A stretch of 64,000 bases of DNA from a virus, in IMG/VR virus record IMGVR_UViG_3300025770_000012, positions 20,948 through 84,947 of that record. One strand, 5' to 3'. Position 1 is the first letter of the stretch, and every line of letters starts with the position of its first letter. The notes under the pieces were generated by a model that had not been told where the DNA came from, did no database searches, and worked only from the letters and a program-made list of their open reading frames with translations. The position numbers were made by a program, and so were the translations under genes. Positions 26,751 to 36,567 of this stretch are shown here, piece by piece.

Positions 26751-29700
26751 TATCGGTACATTTTTCGGATAGAGACATTTGTAGAGTATAAATTTAAGGA
26801 ATTATTCGTTACATTACTATAAATTAGACGAATTCCTACCCATTTATCTATAAATTTCTTCTTTTGATTCCAGTTTTTGTTTAAATCTAAGTAAGCTGCG
26901 TTTATAACTTCCGACATCCCTGATACAGTAAACATAGCTGCTATAGATGAAGTTGTTACAGTTCCCATATTAATACCCCCAGCAACGTTCTCAGCAGTGG
27001 ACATATAGTAGGGAGAGGTATTAACAGCTATAGCTGCTAAGTCTCTAAAGTTGTTGACCTTCCAGTTATTCCCGATACGTCGTATATTTATAAGATAATC
27101 TAACATAGATTCCCCAGAGTTCTGGAACGTATTATATAGGAAAAAGCTTGTAAAGCCGTGATCTAGAATATTAACCCCTAAAGGAGTAAAAGTTTCTAGA
27201 GTATAGTTTAATGAAGCAAGGACAGCAGTATCTGATTTATGTTCATTATGGATGACTTCAAATTCGAAAGGAAACGGAGTTTCCTCTGCCACAACCTCTT
27301 GATAGAAAACACCTTTATTCCCTACATTATGCTGCCATATACCAACATTACCAAATACAGTTCCTAAGCCCAATGCGCCCAGTGTCTCGCTTCTCTCATA
27401 CTGGTCTGTAAAAGAGTAGAAGTCTGTAGATGTATTAAAATATAGGTATGGCTGGTAGTCATGAAATCCACCCCAAACACCTAGTGCAGGATAGTACGAA
27501 ATAGTCCAACCATCACAAGTAAAGTATTTATGGTCTTCACAGCTTAGAGGAAGCGGTACCCAGACATCATCAATAAGAACCTCATAAATAGATAAGCCAG
27601 AGTCAAACCTTATAACTCCCCTTTCAAACTCCCCTATAAAAAAAGCAGTTGGCACAAGGTCTCTTTTAGTTAAGAGTATTCTCTTATACCTTGGATCCCA
27701 TGTAGAGTGCATTCCCATACCTTGTATAGGATTGTCGATACCATATCCTGAGTATCCGTAATCCTCTAAGTTGAATTTTAAATTCTCGTTAAACCACTGT
27801 CTCATTCCCAAGCCGCTGATCTCACTCATCGACTCTCCCATTAAGAATACTTTTCTAGCGTTTACATCTACAAAAAAGTACCCATATCTGGTAGTAAGAA
27901 CCGCCCATTGAGATTGTGTGCCACCAAAGCCTCCCTCAGTCTGTATAACTTCATCTGGCTCTTGCTCGAATATATCTCCTCCTCCTATAAAGGCTTGAGT
28001 TCCATCACTGAGCCCCATAGACTGCTTACCTTTTGTGGCAAATAGACTGTCCTCCATATGGAAGTAAAGTAGATTGTTAAAACTGGCTAGAGACCAAAGC
28101 TCTCCACGATTCTTTGGAAGATCTTTATATTGATTAGCTAGGAAGATCCTAAAATTATCAATAAGACTTGTAGTATCATCCTTGGTGCTTCTATGCGTCC
28201 TTGTAGAAAAGTCATCTTGATCCACAGTTTTAAGAGGCAAAGGAAATGCCGGTCTAATATCGTTAACTGAAGAGTAATCTGTATTATAAGTTAAATTATC
28301 GAAATGGCTATAATCACCATCTTCACTGCCCACCTGTCTAAGAATATCTCTTACAGGTGTGCCAGGAAAGTATAAACTTTTATCACTCTCCATATGTCTG
28401 AATGCTATATTATCTGTACTCTCTACAATAACTGAATGTACGGCTTTTTTAGGCGTACTAGATAAAGCAGGAGTGCTAGGTTTAAGAGCTGAGGCAAAAG
28501 CGTACCTAGCTATAAAAGTATCCCCACCAAAGATACCTGTATCATAAAGTGGAGTCTCATTAATGGCTTGTAAAGTAGCAATACTATAATTTGCATCAAA
28601 AACTCCGTACTTGTTTGTAAAAGTATTTGGAGATCCATCCGCTTCAAAAATAAAATTCTCTAGCTCGTCCCCTAGAACTTCGAATCCCGTCCAAACTAAA
28701 GTTTGACTATCCAAGGATTTGTATACATCTGTTTTAAATGCATGTAGATTAATTAAATACATCTGCATTCTATGCCAAGGCTCTGTAGCATCTGAAGCAT
28801 CATACGCTAAATCTACATTCTCATTTACTAACATAGGACTAGCAAGAGGGTAGTATACCCCAAATCTATAACTAGGTTCGCCACTTGGACTAGCTGGATT
28901 TACGGATAATGGAGGCAATTCATGTTTATCTCGTAACCCAAAAGCAGCACAACTAACTCCGAACTCATTAAACAACTTACCCCCAAAACCTAAAGATTGC
29001 CCTCTAAAAATAGTATCTCCAAGAAGATATGTTTTAGATTTTTGAGAAAGTATTCTAGGATACGAGTAGGTAAAAATAGAATTAGAACCTGTGCCCTCTT
29101 GATCAAACCTTGAGTTTAAATAATTTACCCCCATCGTGATTACAGAGTACATTTCTTTAGGGTAACACGTTGACGCGTCGTACCCCCATAGCTCTTTAAC
29201 TATTAATGGCTCTCCGTCATCCGCCTCCACATTTGCTATGACGGTATTCATTCGACGGTTTTGTGTAATACCTGGCCCATTCCAAACATATGGTACTACT
29301 ACATATTCAGGCTTAATATGAGTGGCTCCCGCAATGCTTCCTTTATGTTTAAGCATTGTAAAATCATGAAACGAAAAGTTCTTATACCCACGACTGTCGT
29401 GCTCGTAGGCACCTACTTGGTCATTAAATATGGTCTCATACTCGGGGTACTCATCACTAGCAAGTGGCCATGGATCAACATTATAAAATTCTTCAGGGTC
29501 TGAAGTTAAAGATTGTAATACCTGCATAGTGGCTGCAGAGGTCTGAAGGCCCGGTGTTGTTGCATCCTGTGCTTCTTGGCAAATACCTATTACAGCTCTA
29601 TGTTGTTGCATAGGCATTAATAAAGATTGCCCTAAAATTCTACGATTAACATGTTCTCGTTTGGCGTAAAAGATTCTAAATCCTTGTACTGTATCAGCTA

Positions 29701-32257
29701 TAGCTCTAGGAATTTTAATGTCAGCTAAATTAAACCCTAGTCTTTGAACCTCATGAGATACTTTAACATCACTGTATAATCCAGTATCTAAAAGCGCATC
29801 CTCTTGGGGCCTTATAAAAAATGATACGTATGACATTTTTGGCATAGCTTCAACATCTTCAACATTATTACACCCCGATATGTTAAAATCAGAATCGCAG
29901 TCCTCTTGGTTATGGGTACCTATCATTCTTATATCATCTCCCTTCAGACCTGTATATCTACATTGTATCTGTATAGTATCTCCAGCACTCAAGTTAATAT
30001 ATGGGGTCGCTCCTCCTAGTTGCCCCGCAGAATCATTCAACCAATAAGCCTCACTGGGTGAGCTGAAAGAGTCGGTCGTACCACCTTCCCCCCAGCCAGA
30101 CTGGGTTGCTGACCCATCGGCAACTTCCCCTAAGAAAAGTGGAGCTACATCATTCTGATTCCAACACCCGCCATAGTCATTTGTGAACCCGTTTGTAGGA
30201 ATTTCACCAGTTGTAAGCAAGTCCTCTTGCACACCTCCTATCATCCTCAGTATTCTGGCCTCTACAGGCTGATTTGTGGTATTACCATTCTTCTTAGTGA
30301 ACCATAGTAAAGCTTTAACACTGACTTGTATATCCGTAAGGGCTGTAAATACACCATTTCCAAAATAGGCGCTTGCCGCTTCACCATCTCCAGCATACTC
30401 ATAATCAAGATTCTGAAAGTTTGCCCAAGTATCATCATCCTCTGTGAACGTATCTTCGTCGCAACTCTCACGCACATTAGTAAACCAAGTTGGATCTATA
30501 CCCCCACCTACCGAAGAAGTTCCATCAGAGTCAAAGTGTTCAGAATTATGACTTAGAATGGTTTTATACTTCTCATTAGAATTAGACGGGAAATGGTGGT
30601 GTCTAACATTTGATCCTTTTAAACTGTCTAAAATACCATATTCGTTCCACACCTCAAAGTTATCTGTTTGAGGGTAGAACTCAGTGGCATTCTCCCAGTA
30701 CTGCATTCCCAAAGTGCTACCTACAGTATCTGAATAATCATAAAAATGAAAATTTCTACTATACTGCTTACTTAGATCTCTTAAATCTCTTGCTATTTCA
30801 TTTGACTCACCTTCAAAAGGAAGCACAGATAGTTCTTGGCTAAGAGCCTTTCTACCAGGAATATGGTACGCATATGACATGCTACCATCATTCATTACAA
30901 ATGCAATATAAAATGCATACACCTCATCTCTTGTGTAACCTTTATATTTAAAAATATTAGGAGCCCACCTATACGACCTAGTCTCGTCAACCTTGTTCCC
31001 CATATCAACAACTTTGGTACCGAAGCCTGTTTCAAAATTATCTACAGTAGCATATATAGTATCAAAATCTGGTATTGGGTGCACTACAGCGTCGAGTGAA
31101 ATATTATTGGCGTATTTCTGATACCCTACATCCTTACTGCCTGTAAGATTTCCAAGGTATAAAATACCATCTAGTTGTCTAATAGTTTTGGCAGTCTCAT
31201 ATGATGTAGTATCTATTATAACCTCTTCCACAGAAGAAGTAGCCGATCCCTCAGTTCCGCTGTATACAATTCCCGCTTTAATAGCTACACTCAAGTCCAC
31301 ATCGTTTAACTGAAAAGCCTCTTTAACTCCTCCCATCGTACGTATAATAACTGGGCGGATAAATTGGTAATCCGTATTTAGATTAGACACTGTCCATTTA
31401 ATAGCCTTAGAGGTCTGCCCACCATCCTTGAATCCACTCTTCCTTGTTGTAGGGCGAGTATGGTCAAATTCTGGTACAATTGAAACTGGGTTGGCTACAG
31501 TCAAGTAATTAGTAGCTACAAAGTCTGCATCCACATAAGCTAGGGCTAAGTAATAAACACCAGTCCTAAGACCTCCTCCTTCTATAATTGATGATTGATT
31601 AGAAGATTGATTATCAGGAGTATCCGAAAGATTAATAATATACTCTAAGGATACTCTAGGAACCGGACCTGAACTCGGGAACAAATTCAATAAGTCTATA
31701 TGATTCGCGTGCGTCTCTTGAGGATCGATTGCATATAACCAAGAGATAGGATTCCCTTCTGCAATACTTCTTTGTTGCCTAGCTACATTAAATGCCCTAG
31801 GAGTGTTTAAATCGTCTGTAAAGTAAACTATTAAATCTCCTTTAGAATCAATCTTAAAGGTACCTTGTATGGGGTGTGTTTCTCTTAACTTTAGATCATG
31901 AGGAAGCACAGTAGCAGAGACATCCGGTCTGTACAAAACAGTGTATACATTATTTTCCCATATACCAATTTCACTACTAGGAACTATACCAGTTATATCT
32001 AGGGTATTTACAATATCTGTTACAAAGATAACCGTACGATCGTTATCAACTTCGATAGCTCCGATAGCTTTATACTCTTGTGTGCCAAATATTGACGAAT
32101 CTCCTAGATACCCAGTAAGACTCGTACCCCCCTCATTAGATATGGCACCATCAACAGCTGCTACCACAGCATTACGAGCGTATCTCCAAGACCCTTCAAT
32201 TTGGTCTATAGGAGCGGTATCTTTAAATAACCCCTTTATAAAGTGCTTTTCTGCCAT
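26750..32257 (-). CDS. Muzzle/tail-stabilisation-like protein (distal tail tube)
   Basis: The 1835-residue protein is rich in beta strands, Gly, Asp and aromatic residues. It starts with HFIKGLFKDTAPIDQIEGSW...RNAVVA...ISNEGG, the opening typical of phage tail stabilisation proteins, which form propeller-like rings below the connector. In crAss-like phages the large gene after the ring proteins and before the cargo genes encodes the muzzle at the tail end, and both position and size fit. It is one-base-overlap coupled with its neighbours on both sides (32257 and 26750). Cysteines are sparse and there is no signal peptide. It probably forms the distal tail tube and anchors adhesins. Confidence 0.75.
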   Translation of the reverse strand: MAEKHFIKGLFKDTAPIDQIEGSWRYARNAVVAAVDGAISNEGGTSLTGYLGDSSIFGTQEYKAIGAIEVDNDRTVIFVTDIVNTLDITGIVPSSEIGIWENNVYTVLYRPDVSATVLPHDLKLRETHPIQGTFKIDSKGDLIVYFTDDLNTPRAFNVARQQRSIAEGNPISWLYAIDPQETHANHIDLLNLFPSSGPVPRVSLEYIINLSDTPDNQSSNQSSIIEGGGLRTGVYYLALAYVDADFVATNYLTVANPVSIVPEFDHTRPTTRKSGFKDGGQTSKAIKWTVSNLNTDYQFIRPVIIRTMGGVKEAFQLNDVDLSVAIKAGIVYSGTEGSATSSVEEVIIDTTSYETAKTIRQLDGILYLGNLTGSKDVGYQKYANNISLDAVVHPIPDFDTIYATVDNFETGFGTKVVDMGNKVDETRSYRWAPNIFKYKGYTRDEVYAFYIAFVMNDGSMSYAYHIPGRKALSQELSVLPFEGESNEIARDLRDLSKQYSRNFHFYDYSDTVGSTLGMQYWENATEFYPQTDNFEVWNEYGILDSLKGSNVRHHHFPSNSNEKYKTILSHNSEHFDSDGTSSVGGGIDPTWFTNVRESCDEDTFTEDDDTWANFQNLDYEYAGDGEAASAYFGNGVFTALTDIQVSVKALLWFTKKNGNTTNQPVEARILRMIGGVQEDLLTTGEIPTNGFTNDYGGCWNQNDVAPLFLGEVADGSATQSGWGEGGTTDSFSSPSEAYWLNDSAGQLGGATPYINLSAGDTIQIQCRYTGLKGDDIRMIGTHNQEDCDSDFNISGCNNVEDVEAMPKMSYVSFFIRPQEDALLDTGLYSDVKVSHEVQRLGFNLADIKIPRAIADTVQGFRIFYAKREHVNRRILGQSLLMPMQQHRAVIGICQEAQDATTPGLQTSAATMQVLQSLTSDPEEFYNVDPWPLASDEYPEYETIFNDQVGAYEHDSRGYKNFSFHDFTMLKHKGSIAGATHIKPEYVVVPYVWNGPGITQNRRMNTVIANVEADDGEPLIVKELWGYDASTCYPKEMYSVITMGVNYLNSRFDQEGTGSNSIFTYSYPRILSQKSKTYLLGDTIFRGQSLGFGGKLFNEFGVSCAAFGLRDKHELPPLSVNPASPSGEPSYRFGVYYPLASPMLVNENVDLAYDASDATEPWHRMQMYLINLHAFKTDVYKSLDSQTLVWTGFEVLGDELENFIFEADGSPNTFTNKYGVFDANYSIATLQAINETPLYDTGIFGGDTFIARYAFASALKPSTPALSSTPKKAVHSVIVESTDNIAFRHMESDKSLYFPGTPVRDILRQVGSEDGDYSHFDNLTYNTDYSSVNDIRPAFPLPLKTVDQDDFSTRTHRSTKDDTTSLIDNFRIFLANQYKDLPKNRGELWSLASFNNLLYFHMEDSLFATKGKQSMGLSDGTQAFIGGGDIFEQEPDEVIQTEGGFGGTQSQWAVLTTRYGYFFVDVNARKVFLMGESMSEISGLGMRQWFNENLKFNLEDYGYSGYGIDNPIQGMGMHSTWDPRYKRILLTKRDLVPTAFFIGEFERGVIRFDSGLSIYEVLIDDVWVPLPLSCEDHKYFTCDGWTISYYPALGVWGGFHDYQPYLYFNTSTDFYSFTDQYERSETLGALGLGTVFGNVGIWQHNVGNKGVFYQEVVAEETPFPFEFEVIHNEHKSDTAVLASLNYTLETFTPLGVNILDHGFTSFFLYNTFQNSGESMLDYLINIRRIGNNWKVNNFRDLAAIAVNTSPYYMSTAENVAGGINMGTVTTSSIAAMFTVSGMSEVINAAYLDLNKNWNQKKKFIDKWVGIRLIYSNVTNNSLNLYSTNVSIRKMYR

Positions 32258-33141
32258 TATCCTCTATATAAATCTTCTCGTGTGTTTAATTCTTCAAATG
32301 ATTGACTATGTCTGTTAAGGTGAGGTATTAATCTAACCCACTGATTCATGAATGATTCATACCTATCAATATCAGGGAAGTTAGCTGCATTTCTAGCTTG
32401 AGTACAGTAGTACTTCCATTGAGTTTCTGCTAGTTCGTATCCAATTCCGTTTGCTTTGAACGTAGGATTCATAAGTAATAGTTTTTTATATATGTACCAG
32501 AACATAGCCTCCTTAAAGCTAATGTCATCTGGAACTAATGGGAAGCAGTCTTCATCAGTAGGTATGGCCTTATAGCTAAGGCATATCTTCCCTGAAGGAA
32601 ATGAGGTTTTAATATAATCATTATCGATTATATAGGTATCATCGTAGGATACTGTCTCATTAACACAGCCTGTACAATGCATGCTTGCATGGAATGTGCT
32701 AGCACCATATTGCAATGGCTGAAGAGAAGCGCTATCTTTAAAAAAGACATTTTCTAAAACTACAATTCTAGAATTGATTTCATTAAGTACATTGACTGTG
32801 TCTGCGTAATCCTCACCTGCCTCAGTGGCATCTAAGATAGCCTTCTTCAAAGAATCCACTTTTAATATTAGAGTATCTAACTCAGTTGACGCTGTAGGTG
32901 ATACTACGGTATTAATTGCTACTTGATTGATATAGTAGAGATCATTAGGCAAAAGTACTTTATGGTCCACCACAGTGAGGAGACATTGACGTTGAACGAG
33001 TTGAGGTGAGGCCCCGATATGCTCGAGTGCTTCACCTATCCATTCTATCGCATCATCTATCCAATTATCAGTATCAGGGCGCAGATCTCGAAAGATCTTC
33101 CTAATAATAACTTGGCTTGATATAGTTTTATAAATTGCCAT
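32257..33141 (-). CDS. Ring / tail tubular protein A-like connector protein
   Basis: The 294-residue protein begins with a helical segment (IIRKIFRDLRPDTDNWIDDAIEWIGEAL), followed by HKVLLPNDLYYINQVAI, a pattern seen in the T7 gp11-like and crAss ring proteins of the head-to-tail interface. A second half with DTYIIDNDYIKTSFPSGKICLSYKAIPTDEDCFPLVPDD ends in an aromatic helix containing MFWYIYKKL, again typical of this family. It directly precedes the muzzle-like gene with a one-base stop/start overlap. It probably forms one of the stacked rings under the portal. Confidence 0.7.
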   Translation of the reverse strand: MAIYKTISSQVIIRKIFRDLRPDTDNWIDDAIEWIGEALEHIGASPQLVQRQCLLTVVDHKVLLPNDLYYINQVAINTVVSPTASTELDTLILKVDSLKKAILDATEAGEDYADTVNVLNEINSRIVVLENVFFKDSASLQPLQYGASTFHASMHCTGCVNETVSYDDTYIIDNDYIKTSFPSGKICLSYKAIPTDEDCFPLVPDDISFKEAMFWYIYKKLLLMNPTFKANGIGYELAETQWKYYCTQARNAANFPDIDRYESFMNQWVRLIPHLNRHSQSFEELNTREDLYRG

Positions 33142-33148
33142 TTTCTAT

Positions 33149-33871
33149 TTAATCTAGTGATTCAATTTCAGGATCTAAGAATCCAGCTTCCTGTTTGCAA
33201 TATTTACCTTTGTTTCTTTTTTGTTTCCTACGTCGTTGTCTTGTGTCTCTGTTTCTTTGTCTTGTGTTTTTGTTCCTCTTTCTTTGCTCATTCCACGTAT
33301 CCCACTTACTTCCACCTAATTGCTTTTCATCTGCCCCAGAAACCTGGTGAACATTAATTTCTCTAGCCCTATCATAAGGGTCAGTGCCAGAATCAGTATC
33401 ACGGTATTCTCTATTAGTTTGAAGCCTGCCTTGTGTATTGTTCCAATCTATCATATTTGCAATCCCTGATCTATTTGCAATAGTTGTGCTGTCTCTAGCT
33501 ATAGCAGTATCAATTTTAGATCGACTATGATCACCTCTTCGACCCTTTGTATTAGGCATAGTAGGATCATATATTAGAGGTTTATCTACTTGTTTTCCAT
33601 CCCATATATGGGCAAACCCCGCTTCTTGACGCCTGAGGAAGTTTGGTGTCTCCGCTGCATTGTTAGGGTTGGTGCCTGGAGAAGAGACGGTCTTAACGTC
33701 ATAATTCATAGGCGGCTCTACTGGAGGGTTCTCACTAACTGGCGGCGGCACAGGCGGTGCAACACCAGGCCCTCCTAGTCTATTCCACATTCTAGGAGGA
33801 GCTCCTCTAACCATGTTTTTAACAAACTGTTTTGCTCCAACTCCCGCTCGTTGAGATTTCTTACTTGCCAT
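33149..33871 (-). CDS. Arg-rich protein with C-terminal GFLDP tag
   Basis: The 240-residue protein looks disordered. It has a Pro-rich stretch near residues 30-55, an internal RRQEAGFAHIW motif and a very basic region with repeated RQRNRDTRQRRRKQKRNK. It ends in KQEAGFLDPEIESLD. The basic region could bind DNA. The acidic end closely resembles that of the 216-residue protein two genes upstream, although the rest does not. It sits between ring-protein genes, so it is probably a minor virion component. No enzyme motif is visible. Confidence 0.7.
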   Translation of the reverse strand: MASKKSQRAGVGAKQFVKNMVRGAPPRMWNRLGGPGVAPPVPPPVSENPPVEPPMNYDVKTVSSPGTNPNNAAETPNFLRRQEAGFAHIWDGKQVDKPLIYDPTMPNTKGRRGDHSRSKIDTAIARDSTTIANRSGIANMIDWNNTQGRLQTNREYRDTDSGTDPYDRAREINVHQVSGADEKQLGGSKWDTWNEQRKRNKNTRQRNRDTRQRRRKQKRNKGKYCKQEAGFLDPEIESLD

Positions 33872-33877
33872 CTTTTC

Positions 33878-34351
33878 TTAGTGCTTCTTAAAGTTTAAAT
33901 AAGCCAAATCATTATTTTTTAAAAGGTAGATTAGCTTCTCTTTGTTGCCTTTTGACCCCCTAGTGGCGTCGAATCTATAAACTGACTTATTCGGAATTTT
34001 ACATTTTCCTTTATTCCAGTAGTATTTACAATAGAACTCATCGGTAAAATAAATATGCCACTTAGTGCCCAGCTTAGTATCAGAGTTATAAAGAGGATCT
34101 CCATTTTTAATGAGCTCTTCTTTATACTTATTACTCTCTCCCCAATCAATTCTAGGGGATCTAGGATCTCTTTCCCTCCTAATAATAGAAAGGCTTGAGA
34201 GATTATTCCCCATATTAAAAGGTTTACCTTCAAGAATATATTCAAATATTTCTACGTTAAAAGTGTGGCATATATCAAAAAACACCGTCCTATCTATATC
34301 CCCGCCCTCTTCAACATACTGTTTATATATGTCACTGAGGTTGTAGATCAT
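33878..34351 (-). CDS. Conserved crAss-type small virion protein, function unknown
   Basis: The 157-residue protein has a compact look: an N-terminal helical part (IYNLSDIYKQYVEEG), EIFEYILEGKPFNMGNNL, IDWGESNKYKEEL, an aromatic YFTDEFYCKYYWNKGKCKIPN and a basic end. I associate this pattern with a small protein found among crAss-like tail and ring genes, but cannot name its role. It overlaps the preceding gene by four bases (ATGA). The two basic tagged proteins flank it directly, suggesting that the three assemble together. An overlapping same-strand frame at 33931-34245 is a shadow. Confidence 0.7.
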   Translation of the reverse strand: MIYNLSDIYKQYVEEGGDIDRTVFFDICHTFNVEIFEYILEGKPFNMGNNLSSLSIIRRERDPRSPRIDWGESNKYKEELIKNGDPLYNSDTKLGTKWHIYFTDEFYCKYYWNKGKCKIPNKSVYRFDATRGSKGNKEKLIYLLKNNDLAYLNFKKH

Positions 34352-34998
34352 TCAAATAAAATATCCATTGGGGGCTCTAAAAATCCACCTTCCATTTTTC
34401 TCTTAGACTTCTTACCTCCATGTCCGAATCTGTTTTTTACATCAGATTCTATATCAGCCATTATAGCGTTTTCTTTTGCTTTTTTAGATGCGTTAGCTAC
34501 TGCACCAGAATTGGAGTTCGAGGTACGATTAACTTTCCGTGCAGCTCTATTTGTCTTCCTACGAAGAACTCTCTTTGCCTTACCAGTAAGAGCAGCAGTA
34601 GGAGCAGCAGTAGGTTTAGCTACTGCTAATGTCTTTGCAGGAGCAGCACTAGAAATAGTTGTAGGCTTCTTTGCTGCTACCAGTTCTGGAGGTTTATTAT
34701 GACTTTTGTGTAGTTCGTATTGGCGTTTCTCAGCCTGCTTCTTAGCATACGCTTCCTCCGCTGCTCGCCCTTTAGTTGCATCCTCTGATGGTGTGGTATC
34801 TCTTTGTGGTCCTTTTTGGTACGCAGCGTTAATTGAATTTTGAGCTTCCTTCCATTGAGTACTGTTTTTATCGGAGTTATTACGTATTTTAATATACGAA
34901 TCTAATTTAGGATCTCTCTTTTTAGCTTCCGCATAAGGATCTTTTGGTTTAGACGCTCCTTTTGGAGGCCTAGCGGAGTTATCATTTATCTTTCCCAT
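34348..34998 (-). CDS. Lys/Ala-rich protein with C-terminal GFLEP tag
   Basis: The 216-residue protein is predicted to be disordered and very basic, with Pro/Ala/Lys tracts (KPTTISSAAPAKTLAVAKPTAAP) and an Arg/Lys cluster (KAKRVLRRKTNRAARKVNR), like a histone tail or DNA-binding cargo protein. It ends in KMEGGFLEPPMDILFE, an acidic-hydrophobic tag shared with the 240-residue protein. It follows a ring-protein gene and overlaps the next gene by four bases. A role in DNA condensation or virion assembly is inferred from composition and position only. Confidence 0.7.
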   Translation of the reverse strand: MGKINDNSARPPKGASKPKDPYAEAKKRDPKLDSYIKIRNNSDKNSTQWKEAQNSINAAYQKGPQRDTTPSEDATKGRAAEEAYAKKQAEKRQYELHKSHNKPPELVAAKKPTTISSAAPAKTLAVAKPTAAPTAALTGKAKRVLRRKTNRAARKVNRTSNSNSGAVANASKKAKENAIMADIESDVKNRFGHGGKKSKRKMEGGFLEPPMDILFE

Positions 34999-35010
34999 AT
35001 CTAATTTATT

Positions 35011-35730
35011 TTATTGTTGTTCTTGTTGTTGGGGTTGAGTCCCAGGAATTCCCCTACTCGATTTAGGATCTTGAGACCTATCATTCATAGTATCAGAAAA
35101 CGTTCTAGAAATCAAAGACAGTTCCCCATTTAGAAGTCCTTGATTTATTAATTGCAGCATGTCCATAGGAATAGGAAAATCGGTCGCACTGTCATCATAA
35201 CAAGCACCACCGGAACAATCCCCAAAAACAGCTATATCCCTAGGATCTTCAAAAACCCCACGGATATTTATATACTCTAGACCTTCTGCATTGTAAATAT
35301 ACAAATATTTATCTATCATATAAGCTTTTCTCTTATTTTTTGTGTATTTATCGTAAGGAAGCCACTTAATAGCATTCGAATTAACTAATGGAATAGTACT
35401 GAATCCAGTTACGTCTCCAACATAGGTAATAGCTTCCTCAAAGTTATACCTAATAGTTTTAGGTACTGCTTTAACTGTTCTGTAAACTGCGCAACTAATT
35501 GGCAGATCACAGCACTTAGATGCATCAACAGCCTCAAGCTGGATACACCCTAAATCTTGTTCCACATGTCTTGTGGTTAATCCGTTACGGGCATAGTCTC
35601 TTCTTATAAACATAGCTCTATAATGCAGGATATTAAACTTTATCTGCTCTAGAGAAATATGCTCATCATGATTAGACCTTCCTCCTCGGAGTAAGTTTAA
35701 GAGATTGTATGCAACTTCATCAAATGTCAT
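35011..35730 (-). CDS. crAss-type ring protein (head-tail connector)
   Basis: The 239-residue protein has the features of a connector ring family shared by crAss-like and some T7-like Bacteroidota phages: an N-terminal helical part (VAYNLLNLLRGGR..ISLEQIKFNILHYRAMFIRRDYARN), a QDLGCIQLEAVDASKC segment, then WLPYDKYTKNKRKAYMIDKYLYIYN and INIRGVFEDPRDIAVF, and a C-terminal DFPIPMDMLQLINQGLL helix. The tail (PQQQEQQ) is disordered. It is the first gene after the holin and starts the ring/muzzle block. It probably forms one ring of the tail barrel. Confidence 0.75.
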   Translation of the reverse strand: MTFDEVAYNLLNLLRGGRSNHDEHISLEQIKFNILHYRAMFIRRDYARNGLTTRHVEQDLGCIQLEAVDASKCCDLPISCAVYRTVKAVPKTIRYNFEEAITYVGDVTGFSTIPLVNSNAIKWLPYDKYTKNKRKAYMIDKYLYIYNAEGLEYINIRGVFEDPRDIAVFGDCSGGACYDDSATDFPIPMDMLQLINQGLLNGELSLISRTFSDTMNDRSQDPKSSRGIPGTQPQQQEQQ

Positions 35731-35736
35731 TATCTT

Positions 35737-36192
35737 CTATTTTCTATCTTGTGAGCTAGTTCCGTAGTAGTATGCAAAAATGTTACCAATAACAACACCT
35801 TCAACCATACCTAAAAGGTGTATAAAAAGATCATTGTCAGTAATACCATCTACATATACTACTGCATATATTAAAAATACGAAAGAGCCTAATCCTATAA
35901 TACCTGTTAGAGCCATCATCCAATCTTGCCCTCCTGCTTTTTTAATTTCTACTTCTCTAGATCTAGCAGAAGACCTATCAGCTACTTCTAGCTCATACAT
36001 TGCCTTCGCTTGATTTAGAGCTATCTCCTTATCTGCTGGAGATATAGATTCATCTTTTTCAATAAGGTTTTTAACTACCCCCAAGACACCTGCGTCAGGA
36101 AGTAAATCCCCTGCAATGTCTAAGATACTTGGAGCAGTCTTTTCCAAGAACTGTCCTAGTTTAGTATCTTTAAATTTCTTTTTATCTTCCAT
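35737..36192 (-). CDS. 3-TM holin family protein
   Basis: The 151-residue protein has a long charged helical N-terminal half (DKEIALNQAKAMYELEVADRSS) and a C-terminal membrane part: QDWMMALTGIIGLGSFVFLIYAVVYV, then LLGMVEGVVIGNIFAYYYGTSSQDRK. This is the layout of the GTA/3TM holin family (charged helix, tryptophan at the membrane edge, final helix ending in FYFG-like residues followed by Ser). Holins permeabilise the inner membrane at lysis. It lies in a cassette of exported and membrane proteins, separated by six bases from the thioredoxin-fold gene, which supports a role at the host envelope. Confidence 0.75.
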   Translation of the reverse strand: MEDKKKFKDTKLGQFLEKTAPSILDIAGDLLPDAGVLGVVKNLIEKDESISPADKEIALNQAKAMYELEVADRSSARSREVEIKKAGGQDWMMALTGIIGLGSFVFLIYAVVYVDGITDNDLFIHLLGMVEGVVIGNIFAYYYGTSSQDRK

Positions 36193-36198
36193 ATTTTC

Positions 36199-36561
36199 TT
36201 AAAATGAGTCCATTAAAATATCATCGATCGCGTCTTGCACTTCTTCTTCAGTTGTCTCAAGCTCCATCATAATGTTAGCTTGGAACCGCTGAACTTCTTT
36301 TCCGTCCCAAAAAAGTATAATAGTTGGGACAACAACTATCTTGTGTTCTTTTTGTAACTCAGGGTTAGCAGCTATGTCTACTCTCTTGCCTTCGCAATCA
36401 CTAAGATTATCTATCCAACTAACGCTATTAGAAGCGTTAAAACTAGCATTAAACTCTACCACACAAATGCCCGAGTCTGGTATTTCTTCAACTGCGGGGG
36501 CGGTTACATATACTGCTGTTGACAGTAAGCTAAGGAGGCATATGGTAAGAAAGGCTTTCAT
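36199..36561 (-). CDS. Exported thioredoxin-fold protein lacking the CxxC active site
   Basis: The 120-residue protein starts with a signal peptide or anchor (MKAFLTICLLSLLSTAVYVT). The rest follows the thioredoxin fold: VVEFNASFNASNS in place of the usual strand-WCxxC-helix, a middle RVDIAANPELQKEHKI, and VVVPTIILFWDGKEVQRF with the expected cis-proline. The two redox cysteines are absent; only Cys33 and a Cys near 55 remain outside the signal segment. It should therefore act as a binding or chaperone-like domain, not as a disulphide oxidoreductase. It sits between the membrane/coiled-coil gene and the holin gene, so a periplasmic job during lysis or infection control is plausible. Confidence 0.75.
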   Translation of the reverse strand: MKAFLTICLLSLLSTAVYVTAPAVEEIPDSGICVVEFNASFNASNSVSWIDNLSDCEGKRVDIAANPELQKEHKIVVVPTIILFWDGKEVQRFQANIMMELETTEEEVQDAIDDILMDSF

Positions 36562-36567
36562 AAGTTT

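Noticed and set aside
33931-34245. 104-codon - strand frame overlapping the 157-residue gene
   Set aside because: The 157-residue frame has family-like motifs and fits the four-base overlap upstream; the alternative is a frame shadow.
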